A stretch of 30,881 nt of DNA from an uncultured Eggerthellaceae bacterium (GCA_958452575.1 CAUDUM010000010.1:1-30881); one strand, 5' to 3'; shown: positions 1 through 10,781, numbered from the stretch's first letter. Made by a program: numbers and translations. Notes: generated by a model not told the origin, from the sequence alone.

Positions 1-1
1 C

Positions 2-1336
2 ATCAACGAGCCCACCTCGGCCGCGCTCGCCTACGGCCTGGACAACGGCACGCCCCAGAAGGTGATGGTCTACGACCTGGGCGGCGGCACGTTCGACGTG
101 TCCATCATCGAGATCGGCGACGGCGTCATCGAGGTGCTGGCCACCGCCGGCGACAACCACCTGGGCGGCGACGACTTCGACGAGCGCGTGGCCGACCACC
201 TGCTCGGCGAGTTCCAGCGCCAAAACGGCATCGATTTGCGCCACGAGCCCGCCGCGCTGCAACGCGTCCGCGAAGCGGCATGCGAGGCCAAGATCGACCT
301 GTCGTCGATGGAGAGCACGCGCATCAACCTGCCGTTTTTGGCGCAGGGCGCAGCGGGCCCCATCCACTTTGAGACGACGCTCACGCGCAGCGCCTTCAAC
401 CAGATGACGGCCGACCTGGTCCATCGCACCGAGGGCCCCGTCACCACCGCGCTCAACGATGCCGGCATAGCCGCCAGCGAGCTGGGATGCGTCCTTTTGG
501 TCGGCGGCTCGACCCGCATCCCCGCCGTGCAGCAGAAGGTGCGCGAGCTCACCGGCAAGGAGCCCTCGTCGTCCATCAACCCCGACGAATGCGTTGCCAC
601 CGGAGCCGCCATCCAAGGCGCCACCCTTTCCGGCAGCTCGACCGGGCTGGTGAAGGCTAACAGCATCCTGCTTTTGGACGTGACGCCGCTGTCGCTTTCC
701 ATCGAGACGGTGGGCGGCGTGGCGACGCGCCTGGTGGAGCGCAACACGACGCTGCCCGTGCACTATTCGCAGGTGTTCTCGACCGCAGCGCCGTTCCAAA
801 CCAGCGTCGAGATCCACGTGCTGCAAGGCGAGCGCCCCATGGCACGCGACAACAAGACGATCGGCAAGTTCCGCCTCAAGGGCATCAAGCGCGCCCCGGC
901 GGGCGTGCCGCAGATCGCGGTGACCTTCGACATCGACGCCAACGGCATCCTGACCGTATCGGCGAAGGACCTGGACACCGGCAAGCAGCAGTCCATCACG
1001 ATCGACGACTCCGAGCGCATGTCCGATGCCGAGATCGACCAGGCGATCCGCGACGCCGAGCAGTACGCCGCCCAAGACGGCGTCCGCCGCGAGGCCCTGG
1101 CGGTGCTGGAGGAGGGGCGCAAGCTGGCAGATGCCGCCAACCGCGCCCTCGCATCCGCCGGAAAACAGCTCGACAAGACGGAGAAAAAGCAGGTCAAAAC
1201 TGATATCGCCTCACTTCAGAAGCTGCTGGGCAAAAAGGTGGACAAGGTCAGCGAGGCTGACGTGGCCGCACTGCGCGCCGCGATCGACCAGCTTGAAAGG
1301 TCGAGCGCCCATGTCCGCAGCCTGGCGGGAAACTAG
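2..1336 (+). CDS. dnaK: DnaK-type Hsp70 chaperone, 3' part (5' end outside window)
   Basis: ATP-dependent cytosolic chaperone. The frame is open from base 2 and begins inside the INEPTSAALAYG motif, so roughly the first 170 residues are missing. Visible in order: the second phosphate motif DLGGGTFD, the LGGDDFD segment, the adenosine motif VLLVGGSTRIP, then the substrate-binding domain (LLLDVTPLSLSIETVGG, TSVEIHVLQGERPMA, FDIDANGILTVSAKD) and the helical lid. The motifs make Hsp70 certain. It is divergent: NPDECVATGAAIQ replaces the usual NPDEVVAVGAAIQ, and the protein ends in SLAGN without the long acidic, Gly-rich tail common in bacterial DnaK. No grpE, dnaJ or hspR follows; galE does. It may therefore be a second DnaK paralogue rather than the main stress chaperone. 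That last point is inference. Confidence 0.93.
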   Translation: MNEPTSAALAYGLDNGTPQKVMVYDLGGGTFDVSIIEIGDGVIEVLATAGDNHLGGDDFDERVADHLLGEFQRQNGIDLRHEPAALQRVREAACEAKIDLSSMESTRINLPFLAQGAAGPIHFETTLTRSAFNQMTADLVHRTEGPVTTALNDAGIAASELGCVLLVGGSTRIPAVQQKVRELTGKEPSSSINPDECVATGAAIQGATLSGSSTGLVKANSILLLDVTPLSLSIETVGGVATRLVERNTTLPVHYSQVFSTAAPFQTSVEIHVLQGERPMARDNKTIGKFRLKGIKRAPAGVPQIAVTFDIDANGILTVSAKDLDTGKQQSITIDDSERMSDAEIDQAIRDAEQYAAQDGVRREALAVLEEGRKLADAANRALASAGKQLDKTEKKQVKTDIASLQKLLGKKVDKVSEADVAALRAAIDQLERSSAHVRSLAGN

Positions 1337-1338
1337 CG

Positions 1339-1344
1339 TACAAT
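1339..1344 (+). promoter_or_regulatory. Candidate -10 box for galE
   Basis: TACAAT lies just after the dnaK stop and about 95 bases before the galE start. The same hexamer recurs upstream of several other genes here. No convincing -35 is seen at 17 bases, so galE may have its own start or be read through from dnaK. Confidence 0.35.
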
Positions 1345-1436
1345 AGTGAGTTGGGTGCGAAATCGCGCCCCTCGGCGTCCCCGCGGACGCGCGAGCGAGG
1401 CGCGATGAGCGCCCGAGCACCGGAGAAAGGACCATC

Positions 1437-2573
1437 ATGGCCAACAAGAGCCTTGCCAAGCCCCATGACCAGATCTGCGTTTTGGTCACCGGCGGCGCCG
1501 GCTTCATCGGCAGCCACACCTGCGTCGAGCTGCTCAACCAGGGCTACCGCGTCGTCGTGGTCGACGACCTGAGCAATTCGAGCAAGGTGGCGCTTGATCG
1601 CGTGCGCCAGATCACCGGCCTGGCGTCCGATGACGATCGCCTGTCGTTCTACCACGACAACATCCTCGATCGCGAGGCGCTCGAGCGCATCTTCCAGGAA
1701 AACGACGTCGACGCCATCATCCACTTCGCCGGCTTCAAAGCGGTGGGCGAAAGCGTCCAAAAGCCGTTGGAGTACTACTGGAACAACGTTGCCGGCACGC
1801 TGGTGCTGTGCGGCGTCGCCCGCGAGCACGGCGTCAAGAACATCGTGTTCTCATCCAGCGCCACCGTGTACGGTGAGCCGGACTTCATCCCCATCACCGA
1901 AAGCTGCCCCAAGCACGAGGCCACCAACCCCTACGGCGAGACAAAGAGCATGCTCGAGCGCGTGCTGACCGACCTGTACAAGGGCGACAACGAGTGGAAC
2001 GTCGTGCTGCTGCGCTACTTCAACCCCATCGGCGCGCACGAAAGCGGGCTCATCGGCGAGGATCCCAAGGGCATCCCCAACAACCTGCTGCCCTACGTGG
2101 CGCAGGTCGCCGTGGGCAAGCTCGCCTGCGTGGGCGTGTTCGGCGACGACTACCCCACCCCCGACGGCACGGGCGTGCGCGACTACATCCACGTGGTCGA
2201 CCTGGCACGCGGGCACGTGGCGGCGCTCGAGTGGATGGGCGGCAAGGTCGGCACGGGCGAGGCCATCGGCATCGGCTCGATCAAGGGCCAGCCCGCCGAG
2301 GACGGCACGCGCCGCGGCGTGGGCATCTTCAACCTGGGCACGGGCACGGGTTCCAGCGTCTTGGACGTGATCCACGCGTTCGAGCGCGCCTGCGGGCACG
2401 AGATCCCCTACGAGATCAAGCCGCGCCGCGCCGGCGACGTCGCCGAGAACTACGCGGCCTGCGACAAGGCGCGCGACGAGCTGGGATGGGTCGCGGAATA
2501 CGATCTGGACCGCATGTGCGCCGACAGCTGGCGCTGGCAGTCGACCAACCCCGACGGCTACGCCACGGCGTAG
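1437..2573 (+). CDS. galE: UDP-glucose 4-epimerase
   Basis: Interconverts UDP-glucose and UDP-galactose (Leloir pathway, sugar-nucleotide supply for envelope glycans); cytosolic, NAD-dependent extended SDR. The N-terminal NAD motif VTGGAGFIGSH is at about residues 16-26, the catalytic Ser region SSSATVYGEP is near 139-148, and the YxxxK motif is in NPYGETKSM. C-terminal GalE signatures are YFNPIGAH, GVRDYIHVVDLA and FNLGTGTGSSVLDV. At 378 residues it is longer than the usual 330-340; most of the excess is a Gly-rich insertion at about residues 267-293, before the FNLGTG strand. ATG 1437 is chosen because GGAGAAAGG sits a few bases upstream. It is followed by a strong terminator and is probably monocistronic or the end of the dnaK transcript. 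Confidence 0.96.
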   Translation: MANKSLAKPHDQICVLVTGGAGFIGSHTCVELLNQGYRVVVVDDLSNSSKVALDRVRQITGLASDDDRLSFYHDNILDREALERIFQENDVDAIIHFAGFKAVGESVQKPLEYYWNNVAGTLVLCGVAREHGVKNIVFSSSATVYGEPDFIPITESCPKHEATNPYGETKSMLERVLTDLYKGDNEWNVVLLRYFNPIGAHESGLIGEDPKGIPNNLLPYVAQVAVGKLACVGVFGDDYPTPDGTGVRDYIHVVDLARGHVAALEWMGGKVGTGEAIGIGSIKGQPAEDGTRRGVGIFNLGTGTGSSVLDVIHAFERACGHEIPYEIKPRRAGDVAENYAACDKARDELGWVAEYDLDRMCADSWRWQSTNPDGYATA

Positions 2574-2605
2574 TAGCCCAGGCGCGCCAGCCTCCTACCA
2601 ACGTG

Positions 2606-2651
2606 AAACCCCCGCCGCTCGATTCGCGTCGAGCGGCGGGGGTTTCTTTTT
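2606..2651 (+). terminator. Intrinsic terminator after galE
   Basis: A perfect 17-bp stem (2606-2622 with 2629-2645) closes a 6-base loop and is followed by CTTTTT. The stem begins AAACCC and ends GGGTTT, so it can also stop transcription arriving from the convergent LCP gene. Confidence 0.93.
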
Positions 2652-2697
2652 CGCGGGGACGGCGCGCGGCGAGGCGCGCTCGGGATCAGAAGCGGAA

Positions 2698-4140
2698 TCA
2701 GTAGCCGGAGCCGGCGGTCCCGTACGAGCCGTAGCCCGATCCGTAGCCGCTGGTATACGAGCTGTACCCGGCTCCAGACGACGACCCGTATGACGAGTAT
2801 CCGCTGCCATACGAGCTATAGCCCGACCCGTAAGACGAGTACCCGCTGCCGTAGGAGCTGTAGCCCTGGTTCTGCTCCGAGGCGATCGCCTTTGCCAGCA
2901 TCTCGTCGGACACGGTGATGCCACTCGGGTCGCCGCCCTCCTCGACCACCTTCATCATCTCGGCAAGCTGGCCGGTGTCGGTAAACACATACGAGATGCC
3001 GTTGACGTACTGGGCGACCGACGGCACCATCGCGGAGTACATGACCATATCGCCCTCGTCCTGGAACTGCTGCGCCAGGTTGATGATATCGGTCACCGAC
3101 AGGTCGGTGGTGACGCTTTGCGCCGCAGCCTCGATGACGCCCGGCAGCTCGGTCACGGGTAGCGACAGCACCTTGTCGACGATCGCCTGGATGAGCTTGC
3201 GCTGGTTTTGCGTGCGGGTGAAATCGCCGTCCGCGTAGGCGCGGCTGCGCGCGAACACCAGCGCGGCATCACCGTCGAGATGCTGCAGACCCTCCTCGAT
3301 GATGATACGCTCGGCGCCGGGGATGCCCGTGGAGCCGTCGGCGTCGGTGTCGTCGATGCGCTGCTCGACTTCGACGTCCACGCCGCCCACCGCGTCGACC
3401 AGCGACACGAGGTTGCCGAAGTTCACCTCGGCGTAATGGGCGATCTCCACGCCGCACAGCTCGCTGGCCTCGCGGATGACGCCCGCGGCACCGTCGTAGG
3501 TGTAGGCGTTGTTGAACTTGGAGACGCCGTGGCCGTCGATGTCGATGGCGGTGTCGCGCGGGATGGACACCATGGTCACCTGGTTTTTGGAACCGTCAAC
3601 GCGCACGAGGATGTTGGTGTCTGAGCGGGATTCGGACTGGGACTGGCCCTCGCGGATGTCCGAGCCGATCAGCATCATGTAGAACGGCTTGTCCAGGTCG
3701 GCGGAAACCAGCTGCTCGTCGATGGCGTTGAGCTGGTCTTCGGTCTTGTTGCCGGTGGTGATCTTGTCGTTGATGCCCCCGATGTACAGGGCAAGCGCGG
3801 TGCCGCATCCGACCAGCGCGACGACGAGCGCTATCGCGACGCCGATGGCGATCTTCTTGCCGCGTCCGGATTTCCTCTTGGCCGAGGAGTGGGAGTAGGC
3901 GGAGCTGTTGCGGGAATACGCGCCTGCGCCGTCGGCCGACGCGGAACCCATCTGGCGCCCGCCCATCGACTGCCGCGCGGAGGAGCGGCTGTCGCCGGGA
4001 TACGGGCGGCTGTCGGAAGAATAGCGCGAGTAGCGCCCCATCTCGTTGCGGGAACTGCGGGAAGTGCGAACGGAGGGTCGGTTCGTCCTCTGCCCGGCCG
4101 ATCGCCGAGACCCGCTCGGTCGCTCGTTGCGAGACGCCAT
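2698..4140 (-). CDS. LytR-CpsA-Psr (LCP) family cell-wall glycopolymer ligase with Gly-Tyr-Ser repeat tail
   Basis: LCP enzymes transfer lipid-linked glycopolymers to peptidoglycan on the outer face of the membrane. The 480-residue protein has a basic, Ser/Arg-rich cytoplasmic N-terminus (1-96), one membrane segment (about 97-120), and an LCP domain (about 150-327). The domain carries MMLIGSD, SRSDTNILVRVD (Asp174), SIPRDT (Arg195), KFNNAY, VDAVGGVDVEV and LVFARSR, all family landmarks for phosphate and metal binding. The C-terminus (426-480) is a low-complexity tail built from GYSSYGS-type heptads, expected outside the cell. The ATG at 4140 has GAGGAGAAG just upstream. It is transcribed alone, convergent with galE. 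Family assignment is firm; the substrate glycan is unknown. Confidence 0.94.
   Translation of the reverse strand: MASRNERPSGSRRSAGQRTNRPSVRTSRSSRNEMGRYSRYSSDSRPYPGDSRSSARQSMGGRQMGSASADGAGAYSRNSSAYSHSSAKRKSGRGKKIAIGVAIALVVALVGCGTALALYIGGINDKITTGNKTEDQLNAIDEQLVSADLDKPFYMMLIGSDIREGQSQSESRSDTNILVRVDGSKNQVTMVSIPRDTAIDIDGHGVSKFNNAYTYDGAAGVIREASELCGVEIAHYAEVNFGNLVSLVDAVGGVDVEVEQRIDDTDADGSTGIPGAERIIIEEGLQHLDGDAALVFARSRAYADGDFTRTQNQRKLIQAIVDKVLSLPVTELPGVIEAAAQSVTTDLSVTDIINLAQQFQDEGDMVMYSAMVPSVAQYVNGISYVFTDTGQLAEMMKVVEEGGDPSGITVSDEMLAKAIASEQNQGYSSYGSGYSSYGSGYSSYGSGYSSYGSSSGAGYSSYTSGYGSGYGSYGTAGSGY
2701..2865 (-). repeat. Tandem 21-bp coding repeats (GYSSYGS heptads)
   Basis: About four near-identical heptads followed by degenerate GY/GSY units form the LCP protein tail. 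Codons differ between units (for example both Tyr codons are used), so the amino-acid repeat is better conserved than the DNA repeat. This suggests selection on the peptide rather than a very recent duplication. Confidence 0.8.
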
Positions 4141-4253
4141 GTTCTTCTCCTCATCTATCGGACGGGAAGCTTCGCGTTTGCGGGCCGCATGCTTGCGGAC
4201 CGCGTGTTCTCACGCTGCGAATCCCCGTGTCGAAACGATTGGTTCAAGCAAAT

Positions 4254-4259
4254 ATTGTA
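4254..4259 (-). promoter_or_regulatory. Candidate -10 box for the LCP gene
   Basis: TACAAT on the minus strand, about 115 bases upstream of the LCP start, inside an AT-richer patch. A weak TTTTGG lies 17 bases further upstream. The rest of the 197-bp gap to the phosphatase gene shows no gene. Confidence 0.4.
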
Positions 4260-4337
4260 CCATCCGCCCCATTCCACCAAAAAATGGGCATATCACGGGA
4301 ACACGCAGCACACATCGCGGGCGTGCGGATGCCGAGC

Positions 4338-5024
4338 TTACGCCTCCAGCAGCGAAAGCAGCTCGTCGGGATGGTCGATGATCAGGTCCGCGCCGTTGTC
4401 GCACAAGACGGCAGTATCGTTGTATCCCCAGGTGACGCCGACGGCATACGCCCCCGCCGCGCGGGCGACGCGCGTGTCGTTGGAGGAGTCGCCGACGAAA
4501 ACGCAGCGGTCGGCGGAGGATCCGAGCTCGCCAAGCAACCTGTTCAGGCCCGTGGGATCGGGCTTGCGCGGAAAGTCGGGGGATTCGCCGTGGACGCTGT
4601 CGAACCAGCCCGGCAAAAAAGCCTCGATGACCTCTTTGGCAGCTCCATCGAATTTGTTGGAAAGGACGGCGAGCTTTATGCCGCGCTCCTTCAGGCTCTT
4701 GAGAACCTGCTCGATGCCGGGATACACCCGCGTGAGCTTGTAGCCGTATTCGGGATAGAGCTGCTTCCAGCGTTTGGAAGCCTCCTCGACTGCCTCATCG
4801 GGCGCTTCGGCGGGCACGGCAAGACGGATGAGCGCTTTGACGCCGCTGCCGACGAAGCTCAGGATCTCGTCGTGGGTGCGCTCGGGATATCCGCACGCGC
4901 GCAGCGTCGCGTTCGTCAGCTCGACGAGATCGGGCAGCGTGTCGAGCAGCGTGCCGTCCAGATCGAATACGAACGTGTCGAAAACACACCCCTCCGGCGC
5001 GAGGGGCTGGGCGTGATCTGCCAT
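4338..5024 (-). CDS. gph: HAD-superfamily hydrolase, phosphoglycolate phosphatase-like
   Basis: Cytosolic Mg-dependent phosphatase of the Gph type. Haloacid dehalogenase motifs appear in order: I FDLDGTLLDT (nucleophile Asp21, Asp23), II AVLSNK, III PRKPDP (Lys), IV FVGDSSND. The helical cap follows motif I, as in subfamily IA, and the 228-residue length is typical. ATG 5024 is preferred over an in-frame TTG at 5033, because AAAGGA lies 9 bases before the ATG but would abut the TTG. It diverges from the NifX-like gene across a 250-bp gap holding a strong dyad. The real substrate may differ from 2-phosphoglycolate; this subfamily is broad. Confidence 0.88.
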   Translation of the reverse strand: MADHAQPLAPEGCVFDTFVFDLDGTLLDTLPDLVELTNATLRACGYPERTHDEILSFVGSGVKALIRLAVPAEAPDEAVEEASKRWKQLYPEYGYKLTRVYPGIEQVLKSLKERGIKLAVLSNKFDGAAKEVIEAFLPGWFDSVHGESPDFPRKPDPTGLNRLLGELGSSADRCVFVGDSSNDTRVARAAGAYAVGVTWGYNDTAVLCDNGADLIIDHPDELLSLLEA

Positions 5025-5117
5025 GGCGGACAATCCTTTCGCTGGGAAACCATCGGCGCAAACATAGCACCGCGCGGACCCGCCGATGCCGAAAACACGC
5101 GAATAGCGCTAAATCAC

Positions 5118-5173
5118 CCGCTATGTGTTGACAACATATAGCAAAGAGCGTATAGGTGTTAGCGACATATAGC
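5118..5173 (+). promoter_or_regulatory. Strong promoter overlaid by two operator-like sites
   Basis: TTGACA (5128-5133) and TATAGG (5151-5156) are 17 bases apart, a good sigma-70-type promoter for the NifX-like gene. A near-perfect dyad, CTATGTGTTG-A-CAACATATAG (5121-5141), is centred on the -35. The core TGTTnnnnACATATAGC occurs at 5126-5142 and again at 5157-5173, exactly 31 bp apart (about three helical turns), flanking the -10. This layout suggests a repressor binding two sites on one face. The dyad could also act on the divergent phosphatase gene. Confidence 0.7.
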
Positions 5174-5274
5174 GGCCACGCCAACATACGACGCGCCGCG
5201 CAAGAGGATGCCGCCGCAACGCGCGCCGGCGAGCAGAGCCGCCGCGGACAGCCCGGCGGGGAAAGCGAGGAACC

Positions 5275-5649
5275 ATGGCAGAGACGATGAAGCTTGCCGT
5301 GCCCACGATGGGCGAAGGCGGCCTGCAAGCGGAGCGCTCCGGCCACTTTGGCCATTGCGATTGCTTCACCTTGATCGACATCGCGGACGGCGAGATCAAG
5401 GAGGTCTCCATCATCCAGAACCCGCCTCACGAGGAAGGCGGATGCCTGCGCCCCGTCGGCCTGCTCTCCGAAGCCGGCGCCAACGCCATCGTCGCCGCGG
5501 GCATGGGCATGCGCCCGATGATGGGCTTTGCCAACGCGGGCATCGACGTGCTGTTCGACAACGTCACCCCCAATGTGGGCGACGTCGCCAAGCTGGCCGC
5601 CGAGGGCAAGCTGCCCCATATGACCGCCAACGAGGCCTGCCACCACTAG
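5275..5649 (+). CDS. NifX/NifB-type dinitrogenase iron-molybdenum cofactor-binding family protein
   Basis: Small (124-residue) protein of the family that binds iron-sulfur or Fe-Mo clusters in NifX, NifY and the NifB C-terminal domain. The family is widespread in anaerobes that do not fix nitrogen, where its role is unclear. Visible family signatures are KLAVPT at the start, SGHFGHCDCFTLIDI near residues 23-37 (His and Cys as possible cluster ligands), NPPHEEGGC, and the Gly-rich AIVAAGMGMRPMMGFANAGIDVLFD. ATG 5275 has only a short GAGG four bases upstream, so ATG 5287 (MKLAVP) is a possible alternative. It is monocistronic: own regulated-looking promoter upstream, terminator downstream. No nif genes are nearby. 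Confidence 0.88.
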   Translation: MAETMKLAVPTMGEGGLQAERSGHFGHCDCFTLIDIADGEIKEVSIIQNPPHEEGGCLRPVGLLSEAGANAIVAAGMGMRPMMGFANAGIDVLFDNVTPNVGDVAKLAAEGKLPHMTANEACHH

Positions 5650-5721
5650 TTTACGGCGCAGCTGCCGCACCCATCGGCCGATCTCGGTTCCAGAGCCGAC
5701 CCGGTTTTCATTCCAAAAATC

Positions 5722-5759
5722 AAGAACGCCTTCCGGCGCGAAATCGGAAGGCGTTCTTT
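5722..5759. terminator. Intrinsic terminator between convergent genes
   Basis: A perfect 13-bp stem (5722-5734 with 5746-5758) closes an 11-base loop. The stem ends in TTCTT on the plus strand, and the minus-strand exit runs into GATTTTT. It can serve both the NifX-like gene and the convergent ATPase gene. Confidence 0.88.
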
Positions 5760-5782
5760 CATGGAGGGGTGTTACCAGCGTA

Positions 5783-6976
5783 TCAATAGAACAGATCGAC
5801 CTCGCCCAGCAGGAAAGCCTCGACTCCGCAGGCCCCCGCAGAGGATCCGCCCACGACGATGCGTTTCGCGGAAGGATGCTTGTCGAGGAAATCCGCCATC
5901 CCGCTTTGGCCGGATTCCGCACCCGATCTCACCTCGATCGCAGACAGCCTGGATCCATCCTTCACCACGAAATCGACCTCTTTGACCCCCTCTCGCCACC
6001 ACGAGACTTCGAACCCCTCGCTCGAAGCGCGCGAGAGCAAGTACGCTCCCACGGCGGATTCGACTAGATGGCCGCGCAGGTCCCTTTGAAGGGCAAAGTC
6101 GTCACGCCCCTTATCCGAGAGCGCGGTCATAAGAGAGGTGTCGTGAACCATCAAGCGCGGGGAGCTTCGGCGCTTTGCAAGCTCTTTGTCCGAATACTTG
6201 GGTATCGCTGAGATCATCCCGGCTTTACCGAGAAGATCCAGGTAGTGCGCAATCGTGACGGTGTTGCCGTTGTCCTGCAGCTGCCCGAGCATTTTGTTGT
6301 ACGAAAGCTCCTGCCCGGAATACGCGCATCCCAGCCGGAAGAGCGCCCGCATGAGCGCAGGTTTCCTAACTTCGGCCATCTCGAGTACGTCGCGCGAAAT
6401 GGCGGGTTCGACTATCGCATCGCGCACGTAGGCCTTCCAGCGCCTCGCGTCTTTCGAAAGCGCGCTCGCGCCCGGATAGCCGCCGAAATAGAGGAATTCG
6501 TCGAGGGAGAAGCCGAAGGCGTCACGCACCTCCTTCAAACTCCAATGCGGGGAGCGGATGATCTCGAAGCGCCCCATGAGGGAGTCCTCCATCCCCTGAT
6601 GCAGCAGAAGGGACGAAGATCCGCTGAGGACCGCCTTGACGGGGGTGCCTTCGCGCCGATCCCGGTCGTAGAGGGATTTCACCTGGCGCGCCCAACCCGC
6701 GACTTTCTGCACCTCGTCGATGCAAAGCGCCACCGGTTCAGACCCCCCGCGCGTCATGTTGCGCGCGACTTGCCATTCGCGCTCGATCCATGCTTCGTTG
6801 GGAGCGGCGACATCGTCCGCACTCACGAAGTGCCTCTCCATGCTCACCCTGCCAAGCGCTTGGGCGAGCATGGTGCTCTTTCCCGTTTGGCGCGGTCCGA
6901 CGATGAACTGCATCGTCCACACGTCCTGCTCCAGCAAGCGATCGACGAGCGTGTCCACCTGACTTCTTTGGTACAT
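5783..6976 (-). CDS. AAA-family ATPase with DUF4143-type C-terminal domain
   Basis: Lone ATPase of the AAA_14/DUF4143 group, common and often multicopy in anaerobes; its function is not established. The 397 residues carry Walker A GPRQTGKS (27-34), Walker B ALCIDEVQK (83-91), a sensor segment VLSGSSS, and the usual FLYFGGYPGA at about 162-170. A C-terminal region contains EVDFVV...IEVRSG (333-352), resembling the degenerate PD-(D/E)xK fold of the family. ATG 6976 is chosen because GGGAGG lies about 7 bases upstream; the in-frame TTG at 6991 would overlap that SD. It stands alone, with a perfect AT-rich dyad upstream and a shared terminator downstream. A recently acquired or selfish accessory gene is plausible but unproven. 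Confidence 0.88.
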   Translation of the reverse strand: MYQRSQVDTLVDRLLEQDVWTMQFIVGPRQTGKSTMLAQALGRVSMERHFVSADDVAAPNEAWIEREWQVARNMTRGGSEPVALCIDEVQKVAGWARQVKSLYDRDRREGTPVKAVLSGSSSLLLHQGMEDSLMGRFEIIRSPHWSLKEVRDAFGFSLDEFLYFGGYPGASALSKDARRWKAYVRDAIVEPAISRDVLEMAEVRKPALMRALFRLGCAYSGQELSYNKMLGQLQDNGNTVTIAHYLDLLGKAGMISAIPKYSDKELAKRRSSPRLMVHDTSLMTALSDKGRDDFALQRDLRGHLVESAVGAYLLSRASSEGFEVSWWREGVKEVDFVVKDGSRLSAIEVRSGAESGQSGMADFLDKHPSAKRIVVGGSSAGACGVEAFLLGEVDLFY

Positions 6977-7039
6977 GATGCCGCCTCCCAACGATGCGAT
7001 GCCCTGCGCTCTTTTGATTACTGACCGTATCTTATTTTT

Positions 7040-7081
7040 TTACTAGTTGTATCTAGAAATTTTACTAGATACAACTAGTAA
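7040..7081. promoter_or_regulatory. Perfect 17-bp inverted repeat, operator-like
   Basis: TTACTAGTTGTATCTAG (7040-7056) is matched perfectly by CTAGATACAACTAGTAA (7065-7081) around an 8-base AT loop. Each arm is itself a quasi-palindrome with CTAG at both ends, giving four CTAG sites in 40 bp. The T/A runs lie on the wrong side for a terminator in either direction. It lies about 65-105 bases upstream of the ATPase start, within its likely promoter, and is much more AT-rich than its surroundings. The remaining 276 bases up to carB hold only a candidate carB -10. Confidence 0.75.
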
Positions 7082-7199
7082 ATCCAGCCAGCAAGAATAA
7101 GGATGTTGCGCTGTTTCAGCTCGTCGGCCTGCATCTTCGGCATCAGATGGCAGCGCAGTGAAATGCCGATTCATCCGCCCACCAACAGCGATTCGCGGA

Positions 7200-7205
7200 T
7201 ACAAT
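7200..7205 (+). promoter_or_regulatory. Candidate -10 box for carB
   Basis: TACAAT lies 152 bases before the carB start, without a clear -35. If it is used, the transcript has a leader of about 145 nt. I see no clear attenuator terminator in that leader. Confidence 0.35.
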
Positions 7206-7357
7206 GTAACGCGACGTTTTACCATGCGTTGCATGCCCGATGGATCGCTCGTCGGCGGCATACGGGGGCTTTTGCGGGCTCCCGTCTGCGAACCGCTCGC
7301 CAGCCGTCCTCGACCGCCCCATCGCGCATCGCTTCGGCCGCGAAGAGAGGGATCCCC

Positions 7358-10591
<3,234 letters not shown>

Positions 10592-10606
10592 CGCCGTATT
10601 CACAAC

Positions 10607-10652
10607 GCCGGATGCGACAAAGCCTTGCCCGCTGTCGCATCCGGCTCTTTTT
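10607..10652 (+). terminator. Intrinsic terminator after carB
   Basis: A perfect 13-bp stem (10607-10619 with 10633-10645) is followed by TCTTTTTA. Its 3' arm and exit, GTCGCATCCGG..TTTTTATCCA, resemble the repeat units found just downstream, so the terminator may belong to that repeat family. Confidence 0.93.
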
Positions 10653-10678
10653 ATCCACAATTGCTTTTTTGTGGCTAG

Positions 10679-10781
10679 AATCCCGCGAATGCGACTGTTT
10701 CGCAGCGTCAAACCTGTCGCATTCGCGGGATTTCATCCAGTTTTGCTGCGCAAATCGTCGCATTCGGCGTATTTCATCCAG
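10679..10781. repeat. Intergenic stem-loop repeats, GTCGCATTCG family
   Basis: A perfect 17-bp inverted repeat (10679-10695 with 10716-10732) encloses a 20-base loop. Its right arm starts a 25-bp unit at 10716-10740, repeated with four or so differences at 10757-10781. Both units start GTCGCATTCG and end ATTTCATCCAG. A third, weaker relative is the carB terminator arm from 10634. From here to the lysine aptamer at 10928 I see no gene, only a hairpin at 10853-10893. Confidence 0.75.

Noticed and set aside
5025..5033. TTG start at 5033 for the HAD phosphatase
   Set aside because: The SD AAAGGA would directly abut it; the ATG at 5024 has proper spacing.
7040..7081. Dyad upstream of the ATPase as an intrinsic terminator
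   Set aside because: On both strands the T-run precedes rather than follows the hairpin.
7103..7357. N-terminal extension of carB by 85 codons
   Set aside because: No SD at any upstream start, and CarB proteins begin MPKRxDIxKVLIIGSGP as here; the extension lies in the leader and promoter region.
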